From: Cryptomeria japonica
Taxonomy: Eukaryota > Streptophyta > Pinopsida > Cupressales > Cupressaceae
NCBI RefSeq assembly: GCF_030272615.1
Contig: NW_026729289.1
Coordinates: forward strand, 49,088-113,087
Direction: 5' to 3'
Length of the DNA stretch: 64,000 nt
Below are positions 20,312 to 32,530 of the stretch, piece after piece (position 1 is the first letter of the stretch; each line of letters opens with the position of its first letter). The position numbers and the translations under genes were made by a program. The notes beneath the pieces are model-generated. The model made no database searches and was not told the origin of the DNA. It worked only from the letters and a program-made list of their open reading frames with translations.

Positions 20312-22711
20312 TTGTCCCTTTTGCATTTAACATCCTTTGTTGCAGATTTTGTGTTTTTGAAGTTGCAGATCTAACATTTCCGACGACATTGTGATATTTT
20401 CGCGTTTGTGCATTTTCGTATTGCGTTTTTGATTTTCTGTCGCATCTGTGACATCTGGAATCGCGTCTGTGTCTTCGACATTATTTCACTTTTTTTTTGC
20501 AAATTGTAGGATCGCGTTTGTGTTCCCGAATCACGTATGTGAACCTCTAAACCACATCTGTGTTCTGGCAGTATTTTCATTTTTTAGATTGAAGGTTTTC
20601 ATTATAAGCATGTCTGTGGGCAATTTAATCGCGTCTATGCGATCTAATCGTGTTTGTAATCATTTTAATCACGTCTGTGCTCTGCAGGTTTTTCTGTTTT
20701 GCATTTTTTTTGCAGAAACATGTCTGTGAGGTGTTAAAACGCGTCTGTGTTGTGGAATCGTGTCTGTGTAGGGCGGAATCACGTCTATGTAAGGTAAAAT
20801 CGCGTCTGTGTTTTCAAAAAAATAAATAAATAAATAATTTTTTTTTAGGTTTTCATTTTTCGCCATTTGGTCTTGCATTTAATGTTTCGGATCTGGTTTA
20901 TTTTGAGCTAACATCTTCAAATCTAGCTAATGAAATTGGTGTAGCTTGTCTTGAAAGAAAAATCATTTTGTTGAAGGCCCCTATTTTCACAAAGTCTTTT
21001 GGGTTTAAAATTTACCTAACCTGTGTGCTTGCAGGAAGGGGTGGTTATTTAAAACAATCCAAACTACTAACAACTCTTTGTTGTAGGTCCTTGGCAAGGG
21101 TTTTGGATTTTTATTGTGTGCCTTGTTTTCATAGACTAGCAAACACTTCAATTGGTGCACTAAAATTGAATCATTGTCTTTTGTGTCTTGAGCAATAGGC
21201 TCTTTTTGTTTAATCTTTAGAGGGCCTGTCTCCCCGTGTGGTCATTAGGACTACTAGTGAGGAGAGAACAACCCAAGTGGTAGCAAAAGAAAAGACATCT
21301 TCTTCCAAACCACTATAAATAACTATATTCATGGTGAAAACTATGAATAACGAGTGTTGATTAGTTCATACAGACACTATGTCTCCCCATAAACCCGTTT
21401 GATCAAATTTATTTGATCATTTGTAGGGCGTAACCCCTATCGGCTGGGAGCCTTTTGTATTTATAGAGCTGAAAGTGCCGCATGTATGGCCACACGAGCG
21501 AATGCCCTTACTAGCACCTTTTTGTTTTAGAAGCCCAAATCCTTCTAGTTGTTGGGGCAGGAGGTCGGACCTCTGGTAGTGGCCCACACACATACGATTC
21601 TTAGTAGAGATACAAAGTTTTCCATAGAGAGTTTTCGTTGGGATTGATGCTTGGCTGACCCGAGAAGTGAGTGCCGAGGGTGGAGCTAGTGAGGTCAAGC
21701 ATCTAAGTATTCGCTCTGAATAGCATAGCCTCGGGGGTAAAACCCCATGTGGGATCAACAGCTATTGTCTTGGCCAGCCATAAGAATTGTGCTTGACTTA
21801 TTTTGAACAATCAAACATTCAAGACCAAACAACAAAACATTGTGTCTTTTGTGTCTTCAAGTGTATGCAAAACAATTTTACATCGAACAACACACTTTCT
21901 TTGAGTCATTTTTGTCTAGACACTTGCAAACATTGAGTCCTCATCAACACTGTGTCCTCTTGTCACGAAAAAAAAAATAGTCAAACAATCAGATTTGGTC
22001 ACAATAAAACAACTTCACAGATTGGAAAAAATTGCACAAATTTTGCAAAAACACGTCTGTGTCTGATATAACCACGTCTGTGTTGTATAACCACATTTGT
22101 GAAGGGCATAAACGCATCTGTGTTCCCAGAATCGACATTGCATTGACAAAATCTCAGAAACGCATCTATGTTTAACAAAACCACGTCTGCATCAGGAAAT
22201 CATGTCTGTGCAGTATACAGGCGCTTCTATGTTCAAAATTGAAAAACTTTTACAGTCCAACAAACAAACACAGTCAGTTTCAGAATTCTTGAGCTTCCTA
22301 GGTTATCTCTTCAGGTTTTCACCTAGCATTCAACCCGTCTTTGGGTCTCACATAGTCAATCACTGCTTTACACCACATTTGTCTAAACCTAAGTCAAAAG
22401 GTCACTTGCTTGTCCTCATCTTACTTTGTCAACACACTACATACAACAACATTTTACTAAGTGGTCCCTCATCAAGGTCTATCACCTTTGGGTCTCATTT
22501 GGTCTTACTTAGAGTCAAGGTCAACTTACCTCATCAAGAGAAACTATCCTCACTTTGGAAGCCACACCTACTCTACTACATACATACTTGGTCTTACACT
22601 TTGGACATTGCAAGTAAACCTCAGATTCATTTACATTCCATCCAAACTCTTGGTCTTCCATATCCTTTCCATTTTCATCTAGTCGCACACATCTTGGTCA
22701 ATACCTAGTTC
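20312..22711 (+). other. Long leader with CGCGTCTGTG repeats
   Basis: Two clusters of a degenerate CGCGTCTGTG motif lie at about 20395-20815 and 22050-22235 (ten or more and about eight copies, spaced 15-40 bases). Between them, 21220-21780 is higher in GC, contains short hairpins (GATCAAATTTATTTGATC at 21399-21416) and may be a structured packaging or translation leader. Short frames at 20968-21198 and 22202-22708 show no domain. Confidence 0.7.
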
Positions 22712-25700
22712 ATGGTTGAAACTCGTTTCCAAAAATCTAGGAGAGAAGCTAAAGAGGCTCAAGAATCCACAAATATGAGTTCCTATGAGTATGACAATGA
22801 TATATTTTTCAATTCTGATCATACTACATTACTTGACATGGATGCCTATAGAAACATTCCAAATGTTGAGAACATGGACACTACAAAAAACAATGATACA
22901 CACAATGACAATATGGACAACTTTTCCATACATTCAGTAGAAGTGGAAGACACCATTATGAATCCTCATTTTAATCGATTGGTTGAGGAAATAATGAGGA
23001 GGGATAGACAATACTTCCTACAGGTGATGGCACAAAGTGGAGCCAAGATACCTCATGATTTTGATATGTCTCAAATAATAGAAAATCGACCTTTGCCACA
23101 AACTCACTCCAACATGGATCAAAGGAGGCCTAATAGTGGAGACAATAGAGGACCACATATGGTGCCTGAATCACCATCATCTTTGTTTCAAAAACCAGAG
23201 TTCCCATACACACATGGTCAAGCATATGATACTCATCTTTGCAGACCATCATGGAAGTCTTATGCAGAAAAATATGCTCAATCACATACCAATGCTAAGG
23301 AACCACCAAAGCAATTGGATATTCAAAGGCATGTTCAAAATTTGGACACAAGGAAACCCCGTGTCAAATTTGGGGACAACACACTAGAACAAACTCATGA
23401 CATGCCTGTAGAGTATGGTATACATGGACAAAGCAGATATTTCATTCCTCAACATGAATCTATACCAAGTGGTCCATATACGCAGCATCATTATAGACCT
23501 CCTCCATATGAACATGTGTATGATCAATATCATCCATATATGCAACATGCTCCTCCTCCAATTGGTGCCTCAAGCATGGGGTATGGTCCAAGAAGTTGAT
23601 CTCCACCTAAGAGCAATTTGGAACAACAAATCAGGGACTTACAAAGGAAAATGGAGGACATAAATACACCGAAGCCAACATACACAATGAGAGACATATG
23701 TCCTTATCCATTTGACAGGAGCATTCCAATGCCTCCATTTCCTACACATTTTGTGACGCCTAAGTTTGATAAGTATAGAGGAAAAGGGGATCCTAAGGCA
23801 CACATAGGACAATTTTTCACAGCTTGCATTGAGGTAGCTTCAAAAGAGACATATTTGATGAGATTATTCCCACAAAGCTTAGGTGATCAAGCTATGGAAT
23901 GGTTATCCCAACTTCCACCTGGTATTAAGTCATGGGGTGACTTAGCAGAGGCATTTATTCAACATTTCTCAAATAACATAGAGACAGACATATCAGTCAC
24001 TACTTTGTGCAACACCAAACAAAAGGATGGAGAATCTTTTTCATCATTTTTATAAAGATGGAGAAATCTAGCCAACAGATGCTATTGTGAAATTCCACCA
24101 AAAAAAATGGTAGAAATGTTCACCCAGAATGTTAACAAGGACATTGGTTATGACCTAAGAAAAGCTTGTTTTTCCACCTTCAAGGATGTCATTGAAAAAG
24201 GATTAGAAATAGAGAAGGTCCTAATTGAACAAGAAGTCATTAAGATATTCAAGGAAAAAAAAGATGACTATAAAGGAAAAGACAAACCAAGATTTTGGAA
24301 TAAAAATAAGAACACAGTCAATGATGGTGTTGTTGATGCCAATACGGTACGACCAAAAATCATTTTTTCTAGATCAAGTTCCACAAACAATCAAGTGAAT
24401 ACTCAAACAACTTCCAAATCATGAAGGAAGTACACTCCATTGGGAGAACCACTAGAGTCATTTTTCAAAAAGCTAGTGGCAAACAAGATAATCATAATTC
24501 CAGATTTTCCTCCATATGAGCCAAAGGTTAAACCAAATTGGTGGAATGATGATGAGTATTGTGAATTTCATAAGAGCAAAGGTCATAAAATAGGAAATTG
24601 TCATCAACTGAAGAACATCATACAAGATCTCATTGATAGAGGTGAAATTGAAATTGAAGGACACTCATCCAACCAAGAACATGAAATGTTTAAGGAATCA
24701 TTCCCAAAACATGACAAGGGAAAAGCCAAAGCCACAGATGACTAGACCAACTATACCAGAGCATCCTATAACTATGATTCAAATATCAATCATATTTCAA
24801 TGGACAATTATGTCTCTACCATTATCATCAAGGACAAAATGCTTGAGAATTCTACCCAAAGACCCAAGATTGTCCTAAAAGGCATTGGATCTTCTTCAGA
24901 ACCTACCTCTGAATGTAACGTTACAACTTGTCAAGGTAAATTCACTTTGCAAGGTGCTCTAGCTAAAAACACCGCTTCCTCGTCAACCAAACCTGAGTAT
25001 GACCTTGTAGAACAGTTAGGGAAGACACCCGCGCTTATCTCAATCCTTGAGTTCTTATGCATATCCCCCACACATAAAGCTATTCTTGACAAAATCTTGG
25101 GAGACACTGTTGTCCCCACTAATCTGAACGTGGACCAGTTTCAAGCCATGGTGGGATACCTTTCCATTCCACACTCCCTTACATTCACAAAAGCCGATGA
25201 CGCCTCCGTAAGTCAGCCACATAATGTACCATTACACATTGAAGCCTTCATACACAAACATCAAATCAAACGAGTCCTGATAGATGGAGGAGCAGGTCTA
25301 AACATTTGTACATTGAGCACTATTAAACAATTGGGATATTCTAATAAAGTTGTGAATTCTACAAACAAAATCACCATCAAGGCATATGATGACGAAGAGC
25401 GTTCATCCAAAGGCACAGTCACCTTACCTCTCAGAGTTGGGCTGGTTACAAAGGATGTGGTTTGTCAAGTTTTAGACCTGGAGCTCACATGCAACATATT
25501 GCTAGGACGTCCTTGGATTCATGAAATGAGGACAGTCCCATCTACATATCACCAATGCATTAAGTTTCCTCATAATGGAGTTGAAGTGACTGTCAAAGCT
25601 GATCCAAATCCATTCATATATTGCAACAATCTATGACCTAGATCAGAAATAACAATCCCAGTCAATAGAGAAGCAATTCCATCATCAGCATATGTGGATC

Positions 25701-26150
25701 CAGAATCATTAAAAGCTTCTACATCAAAACAAGAAGAGTTAAACGAAAAGTTCAAGATTAAAGACTTGGGATGTAGTGAGTATATTTTTCATGTTGATCA
25801 ACTCCCACTATCTCCTAAGGTATTCAATCGACAAGAACACTCTACAAAAAAATTGCAATGCCAAGAAATTGGGTGTGAACCACCTAGTGTTGTGGCTACT
25901 AAGTCCGAATGCAAATCTCCTCTAGCGGTGCAAGCAACTCTTGATATCAATAATCCTAAGAGTGGTTCCAACAAAGAATCTATTGAGTGTATCGCCAGCC
26001 CTCTTGAGAACTCACATAACCTTACCACTTCATCCACTCCTTCTATTTCCACTCCATTTCCAGACTTGGATCAACAAGAATTACAAAAGCCCTTACTCAT
26101 TGGGGATCAAAAATCAAGCTTTGAAAAAAAAAAATCTAAAATTCAAAAAT
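22712..26150 (+). pseudogene. Gypsy gag-protease frame with in-frame stops
   Basis: One reading frame runs from MVETRFQKSRREAKEA without an indel, broken by stops at 23597, 24053, 24422, 24743 and 25634. The N-terminal about 300 residues are low-complexity. Capsid-type Gag follows at 23690-24200 (FVTPKFDKYRGKGDPKAHIG, WLSQLPPGIKSWGDLAEAF). A degenerate knuckle is at about 24550-24610 (YCEFHKSKGHKIGNCHQLK). A retropepsin-like domain lies at 25220-25600 with VLIDGGAGLNIC in place of the usual D(S/T)GA and late motif ILLGRPWIH. The tail to 26150 is Ser/Lys-rich. All stops but one are TGA or TAG, consistent with C-to-T decay, though ancestral bases are inferred. Confidence 0.88.
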
Positions 26151-26559
26151 AAAGAAAAGTCCTTTAGTCAAAATCAAAATCAAAAGCTAAAGGACTTTGC
26201 AAAAATCAAAGTCAAGGATAAAAATCATATGAAGAAAAAAGAACAAGAGTTGATCTCCCCTAATATCAAAATAACTAGGGGCAAAAGTTCTAAAATTTCA
26301 AGTCAAAAAGCACACTTGTTGATCGTAAGTGTCCATCATGCTATCCTACTTTCACTTCTTTTCACAATCATAAGCCTTCATAACTCATCCACTTGTTCCA
26401 CACATCTTTTCCCTTCTGGCGATACATCATTGACCTTTAATGGAGCTTCCTCGAAGGACTTTGTTTTCAAGGATGCCCAAACTTCTTTAGATGACACGTA
26501 TATGGGCCTACGTAGTCCACACACTAGTAATTCTATCTCAGTTCCTTCATCAAGGAAGA

Positions 26560-26834
26560 CAGTCACTCGAGCAACATATCATTCAGTCAAGGAACAATGC
26601 AGCTACAATCACAAGGTAAAGCCTCGCACATTTGAAGTGGGTGACTTGGTTCTCATAAAAAATCCTAAAAATCAGCAAGACAGAGAGAAGAAGGTCAAGT
26701 TCGAACCAAACTGGCTTGGTTCTTACATCATCACAACAGCATATGGATCTGGTGCATATCAACTCTCAACCACAGAGGGTGAACCTTTAGAGGATCCTAT
26801 CAACAGCATGCATCTTCGCAGGTTTTACACATAG
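26560..26834 (+). pseudogene. Integrase C-terminal tail of the Tat-like element
   Basis: It encodes KVKPRTFEVGDLVLIKNPKN, then KFEPNWLGSYIITTAYGSGA and HLRRFYT, matching the GDLVL ... W.GPY ... LR.F signature at the end of Gypsy integrases. It lies in a different frame from gag-protease. The preceding 400 bases are Lys-rich filler; about 3 kb of RT, RNase H and integrase core expected here is missing. Confidence 0.82.
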
Positions 26835-28539
26835 CTCTTCGGAGTATCCCAATGTAAAAAATACAAAAAAAAAAAAAAAAATTCAAAAATTTTAAAAATT
26901 TTAAAAATACAAAAAAAATCATAAAAAATAAAAAATCGTTACTTGGTGAAAATCTGCCAAACAGGCACCTTGTGACACAAAAAACATTGAAAAATTTGAA
27001 AAAAGTAAAGAGAAATAATTTCGTCCAACAGTGAAAACCACTTTGCTGGCGCCCTGGGCAAGTACCATGGTGAAAACTGGGTTACCAACGCCATGCGTAG
27101 AGACATTGCTCCTCCCTCCTTTAGGATTCACTTTCATCCTCTCACTTTGCACACACTCACAACCTATCCATCCATAATAAACTTACCCATTCCCATCATA
27201 GCTTGTTGTTGATCTACCTAAGATTGCTTAGCCAGTAATAATAAACATTCCTTTTTCATCCCTTTCCATCCATAATAAATCAGCTCCTATCTGTGGCTAA
27301 GGAAAATCCTACATCTAGTGATGGGTGTGGAACTAAGAACATCACATGTTTCGAGGAGTACAGTTTCTTCCACTTTTCTTCAGTCTATTCGCGCACAATC
27401 TGTAATAAAGCAACATCTACATCGCCAATCCGCAATAAAGTTTTGTCTTCTCCACAATAAAGTATCAGTTGCATGGATTCAATCAGTTTCAGATGAGACA
27501 CAACAGCAACAATGGACTTCAACAAATCAAATCTTTCAACATACTTAGACAACATATCGTTCAGTGCTATCTATCCTTTTTGTGAAAGTAAACATTGTGA
27601 CCATAATCAAATAAGACTTATACAAGTGACAGGAGACACTAAACTTGAGGAATACAGTGGATGTTGGTGTCGAGTCTTGGTGTTATTTTGATTTTATCTT
27701 TTGGTGACATGTCTTTTAGCTTTTCCAGGATGTCTTTGACTAGAGATTCTATCTCCAAGATGTCTTTGACTAGAAAGGCGAGGATGGGGTATCATCACCT
27801 ATTTTTCTTTGCTGTCTGTGGATTGTCTCTTAGTAATGCTATGACTTGTCCAAGGATATGAGGACACTGTGAGTCTAGTATAAACTGGGGCATTCCTTGT
27901 TTGTGACTATCTTATCTCCATGCAAACAGGTACAATGACTTTCTGGGTCGAACATATGCCTCGATTGTCATAACCTATTTTTCCATAATAAAGCTCAATG
28001 ATGATAATGCACAAGAAGCTCTTTCACTTTCATACCTTCTATCTTCCATCCCCATTTCTTGATTGACTTCCATCGTCCTTCTCGAGTCCGCGTAGCCTGC
28101 TATCACATGACTGAGTATAATCACACACCAAAAATATTTGCATTTCATGTAGTTGCACCTGCATTACCACATATAAGAATTTCATACATACATATAGATA
28201 TCACAATTGCATCACATCTTGCACACAACACATGTTAGCACATCTTACATTTTCATCACAGTTATCTATATTATTAGACTCATCTACATTTCATACATTC
28301 ACATTTGCATATGCATAACATATAAAACATAAAAGAACAAAAATATTGCATTTCATTATGTACATATTTGCATCCATATCACATAAAACATACATCATGA
28401 AGCATCTCATCACATAGGTACACATGCATATAGCTGCCACAAAAAATGAATCATCTCATATATATATATAAAGTGTCATGATACAATGATGTCAAAATCA
28501 TATGGCTATAATCACCTGCAGGTGTCTACATCATAATAC
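26835..28539 (+). other. Spacer between pol remnant and antisense ORF
   Basis: An A-rich run at 26858-26945, then AGTACCATGGTGAAAACTGG at about 27061-27080. The CATA-rich 28140-28510 has no frame. No domain was recognised. Confidence 0.5.
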
Positions 28540-30430
28540 AAAATGGTACAATATTGATACATAGGGAGCCCTCTACGGCTATGATGAGCTCCCTCCCTCG
28601 GAGCCACTTGGCCTCGACGGAATCTGAGCCCTGGAAGGACCTGCCTCAGGATCATCTCTCCTATCCCCTCTATCTGGTGGTGGTGGAGGACCCATAACCC
28701 CATCGCTGGACGCCTGTTGCCTCTGGCTCCCTCCCATAGCTGTCACTGTTCGCGATGGTCTGCGGAAGCTCCTCGCCCGCTAATCTGGTGGCACTACACC
28801 ATAGTATAGATCCCACCAGTAGCCTATCTCCTCTCCTGCTCGCAGGACATAGGCATATCTAGCCCCTATGTCCTCTGTCGCCTGTCTCCCAGCCCTCCGT
28901 GCTGTCTTAGCCTCTGTGTAGCACTGAATGGCCTGGTCTCACTCTCGCTCAGTATCTCAGAGCTGTCTCCTCAGTCGATCCCTCTCCCTCTCCAGCTCCC
29001 GGATCTCATCTTCCTATCCCTAGCAGATCTCCCTCAGCTCAACCAGCTCATCCTCCTCCGCCTCAGCCCCCTATGCCTCTGCCTATGGCTCCCCCTGTAC
29101 GGGTGCCTGTCCCTATGCCTGTGCCTATACTAGTGGCTGTACTTATACCTGCCTTTGTCCCTATCCCTACACTTATCTGGGACCCTGTGCTGCTGGCACC
29201 TATAACGGCAATCCACCACGACCCCTCACAATCTGAGCCTGTCTGTCCTCTCCACCCTCCCTCTACGGCACCACCCTCCTCTCTCCAACTACACCTCTTC
29301 TCCTCCGTCGGCCTCACCCCCCATCGTGGGAATGGATGCTCGGCCCAATACGCTGTGTACTCTGCATCCATGCCAGCATCCTCGATCTTTGGCCACATGT
29401 CCTAGGGTAAGGGCATCATCTCCACTAGCTGTGTAACAGCTTGATCATATGATAGCAACGGCCCAAAGTGTGCCTGATCTCTGATCGTCCGTGCGTACAT
29501 ACCAGAACACCGTGGCATCGGCTGGATCCTACCAAACTTCCTATCCACCCTGTCAACTAGCTACCTCTCCAGTACATAGGGCATCCGCCCAATCAGATAC
29601 CTGCTTTGGAAGGTGTAGGATATCTCTTCTGCATCATCCTCCCACTGCTCGCATCCTAGGTATGGCCTCCATATAACCATATCAATCTCATCTATAGCCC
29701 ACTGCCAGTACTCCAACCTGCCAATCCGTGGCTGCGAGGTGATCATATCGTACAAATGCACAAAACTGCATCCATGGCCCCTACCCCTGAAGTGTATCGG
29801 TCGTGTCACTAGCAGATGCTCATATGCCCACACTTGTAGCAATGTCACTCCGCAGCCCAATCCCACTGATCTGTGGTACACAAACTGATGCAGCTCATAA
29901 TATAAATGTGCCAGCATGCACAGTCCCCAGGCATATCTGGTGTGCTGAGTAACTAGTGTCTCCAGTGCACCTCCCCAGCCCACAACCAACCCTCGTGTCA
30001 CTCTGTTCGGACATAAGAACCCACTAATCACTCCTCCCAGTACCGCTGGTAGCGCTAACCCTGTTGCTGCCATGGTATCCCAAGCAACATGTCTAGCCCT
30101 CATCTCCAATGCCAGATCCTGGAACACTCATCTTAGGGCATCCTTGTCTCCATCTCGATCGTAAGGAATCAACTCCCCATTGATTAGTATCCGTAGAATC
30201 CTGTATACATCCTCCAGGGTGACTGTCATCTCCCCCATCGGTAAATGAAATGTACAAGTCTCTGAGTGCCATCTCTCAGCCAGCGCAGTCAGCAGCCCCA
30301 TGTTTGCCCGAAACTCAGGCACATACAAGATGTATCTCAGACCCATAGCCTCAATCGCAGCTCGGTCCTCGAATGTCAACTCAGGTCACAACCTCTGAGT
30401 GGATGGGAATCTCTCCCGTGACTCTAGCAT
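28540..30430 (-). pseudogene. Antisense ORF: plant mobile domain protein
   Basis: It is encoded opposite to gag. A single minus-strand frame from about 30430 reads LTFEDRAAIEAMGLRYILYV, EMTVTLEDVYRILRILINGE and, further on, GCGVTLLQVWAYEHLLVTRP and YLIGRMPYVLER, the aminotransferase-like plant mobile domain (PMD). TGA or TAG stops fall at 30391, 30128, 29561 and 29399, with no indel across the PMD. Beyond 29100 the product is Gly/Thr repeats and charged helix with more stops. PMD proteins of plants (MAIN/MAIL type) act in silencing and genome stability, and a subclass travels in Gypsy elements, so this may be an element-encoded silencing modulator (inference). It is now non-functional. Confidence 0.82.
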
Positions 30431-30483
30431 AGGAAAATACTCCTGCAGTCAATCAAATCAATCATGTCAATCATAGTGGCATT

Positions 30484-30835
30484 CCCTGTTCATCACAAAA
30501 TGCTACTTTTTTATCTAAGTGCATATGGTACTCTATGCTAGTGACACTCACTGTTCATCACAAAGTGTTACTTCTATCCTAGTGGTACTCCCTGTTCATC
30601 ACAAAGTACTACGTGTTTGGCACTCCCTGTTCATCACAAAGTGTTGCTCACATTTGCACTCCCTGTTCATCACAAAGTGCTGCTCGCATTTGGTACTCCC
30701 TGTTCATCACAAAGTGCTGCTCGCATTTGGTACTCCCTGTTCATCACAAAGTGCTGCTCGCATTTGGTACTCCCTGTTCATCACAAAGTACTCTCTATGT
30801 CTTGGTACTCACTGTTCATCACAAAGTGCCTCAAC
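30484..30835. repeat. Tandem repeats containing CTCCCTGTTCATCACAAAGTG
   Basis: About ten copies of ACTCCCTGTTCATCACAAAG followed by a variable part; the best-kept copies (about 30658-30770) are 37 bp units ending TGCTGCTCGCATTTGGT. Open frames here in all three phases are repeat artefacts. Confidence 0.88.
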
Positions 30836-30939
30836 CTATCCTAGTCTTCCCTAGAGGACCTACTTGGGTGTATCCTCTCAGTAGCTTATCCAATCGACAA
30901 TGTATGTTCATCACAGAAATGTCGATTTGACCTAGAAGA

Positions 30940-31215
30940 CACAAATTCGTATTTTTTAGACACAAACGCGCTTTCATGACATAAACGCACTTATAGACTG
31001 CATAGACATGCCTTCTCTGCATAGACGCGCCTGAAAAACATAGATGTGCCTATGCTCTACACAGACGTGCCTGAATTTCATAGACGCGCCTGTATGACAT
31101 AGACGCGACCGCATTCTGCACAGACACTTTTCCTAACATAGACGTGCCTTGCACCAACGCAGACATGCCTAGCGAGCATAGACGTGCTTGGCACCAACGC
31201 AGACGCACCTGGACA
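30940..31215. repeat. Cluster of AGACGCGCCTG-like motifs
   Basis: About a dozen copies of (C/T)AGACG(C/T)GCCTG, spaced about 15-30 bases. Reverse complemented they read CAGGCGCGTCT(A/G), so this cluster is an inverted relative of the CGCGTCTGTG clusters in the leader. Confidence 0.8.
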
Positions 31216-31712
31216 TTTTTGACATTTTTTGGACCCTATCCTAGAGCACATTTATTACCCTATCTAGCATGCATTAATGACAACAATAAATGCAACAAAG
31301 TACAAGGAGGTTTTATGGTACTTACCGGCTCTCCTGCCTCTGCTGGCCTCTGATATCGGCGAACGCAATTGAATCTGTGAATCATTGCCATCGCTACTGA
31401 CTGTTGCTACTCTATCTTTCTCTGTACTCTGATCTCTTGAAGGTGTAGATTACAATGAGGATGTTTTCCCCTTGTGGTCTATTTTATAGACTACCCTAGC
31501 CCTCATTTCTTGAGTCAGTCTTCATTATCCTGTGACTCTGTCACTTTATCTGGTCAATCGATTCTAGCCATTCTTTCTTATTGAGAGATTGTCTGCAATC
31601 TTTCTAGACATTTTCATCCAATCTCTTGAGGGGGCATATCATTCCCATCTTGGGACAACTCTGTATCAGTTCATCTTATCTTCTTTGAAACAACGCAACA
31701 AGCTGCATTGTC
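31216..31712. other. 3' untranslated region of the Tat-like element
   Basis: No frame of note. It leads to the polypurine tract. Confidence 0.5.
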
Positions 31713-31728
31713 TCAAAGAGGGGCAAAA
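31713..31728 (+). other. Polypurine tract of the Tat-like element
   Basis: CAAAGAGGGGCAAAA directly precedes the 3' LTR start TGTAG at 31729. Confidence 0.8.
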
Positions 31729-32525
31729 TGTAGACACCTAAAAATGTCATGTCTAATTAAATAAATATTTTATTAATTTAATTACTTTAGCCAAATTATT
31801 CTATTAATTAAATAAATCTTTATTTATTTAATTAATTCATTTATCCTCTTCTAGCCTTATTTCTCATTTAAATAAATATATTTATTTATTTAAATTATCC
31901 TTTTCCTAAATTAAATAAATATTTTATTTATTTAATTGATCCCACTTCCTCTATTAATTAAATGAATCTTTATTTATTTAATTCATTCATTAACCTTTTC
32001 TACCCATGACACATGTCATTCATCTCTTAATTCATACACTACCTCCCCCCTTTCATTATTTTATTATTTTCTTTACCTACCCTCTAATCATAGCTGACCT
32101 CTTTTACACCTCTCAATCTTATCCCTCCATTTGTTATAGTGTCTTCTATATAAGGAGATGCTTCCTTCATTATCAACCCTAATCAATCAATCTATGCATC
32201 CTAACTACTTGATCAATTGACTACACTACGCTTTTCATATGTGATCCTACTTGCAACCACATTCCGTTCTTTGTTGAGCTCTTGTGCACACATAAAATCT
32301 GAGAGCAAATATATCAAGCAAGATCAATGGAGATAGGAAGAATGGATATTCAAACCCTATTGGACATGTGATGGTATAATCTTTTTGATTTTATTTGATT
32401 TGCATTGTCTTAGGTAATCTTCATATGTTATGGTGGATCTTTGTTGTTGTTAGGCTAGGGTTTTGTGGTTGAATCCATTTAGTCTTTCAATATTGTTATT
32501 GTTGTATCCATTTTCACCATAAACA
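31729..32525 (+). repeat. 3' LTR of the Tat-like element
   Basis: 797 bp, close to the 5' LTR except for one extra block around 31955-32000. It keeps a TATA box CTATATAAGG at 32146-32155. TSD CAAGT follows. Confidence 0.92.
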
Positions 32526-32530
32526 CAAGT

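Larger units (their letters stand above)
19537..32525 (+). mobile_element. Tat-like Gypsy LTR retrotransposon with antisense plant-mobile-domain ORF
   Basis: This is a complete 12,989 bp element. 5' LTR 19537-20288 and 3' LTR 31729-32525 begin TGTAGACACC and end CATAAACA; TSD CAAGT lies at 19532-19536 and 32526-32530. Then follow a primer binding site, a 2.4 kb leader, a gag-protease frame (22712-26150) with several in-frame stops, a short integrase C-terminal piece (26560-26834), a long region with an ORF on the opposite strand (28540-30430), tandem repeats and a polypurine tract. Reverse transcriptase, RNase H and the integrase core are missing, so it cannot move alone. The long leader, extra antisense ORF and PBS type point to the Tat/Ogre branch of Gypsy (inference from family knowledge). 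Confidence 0.92.

Noticed and set aside
22202-22708. 168-codon frame just before gag
   Set aside because: It overlaps the motif-rich leader, shows no domain and ends at the gag ATG. Treated as untranslated leader.
29073-29405. Plus-strand Pro/Val/Ile-rich frame
   Set aside because: It is the shadow of the antisense PMD gene's repeat-rich tail.
30519-30930. Overlapping Ser/His/Lys-rich frames
   Set aside because: The same peptide appears in all three phases because the 37 bp unit is not a multiple of three.
30484-31215. Regular short repeats as a CRISPR array
   Set aside because: Plant retroelement context, contiguous tandem units or loosely spaced motifs rather than constant repeats with unique spacers, and no cas genes.
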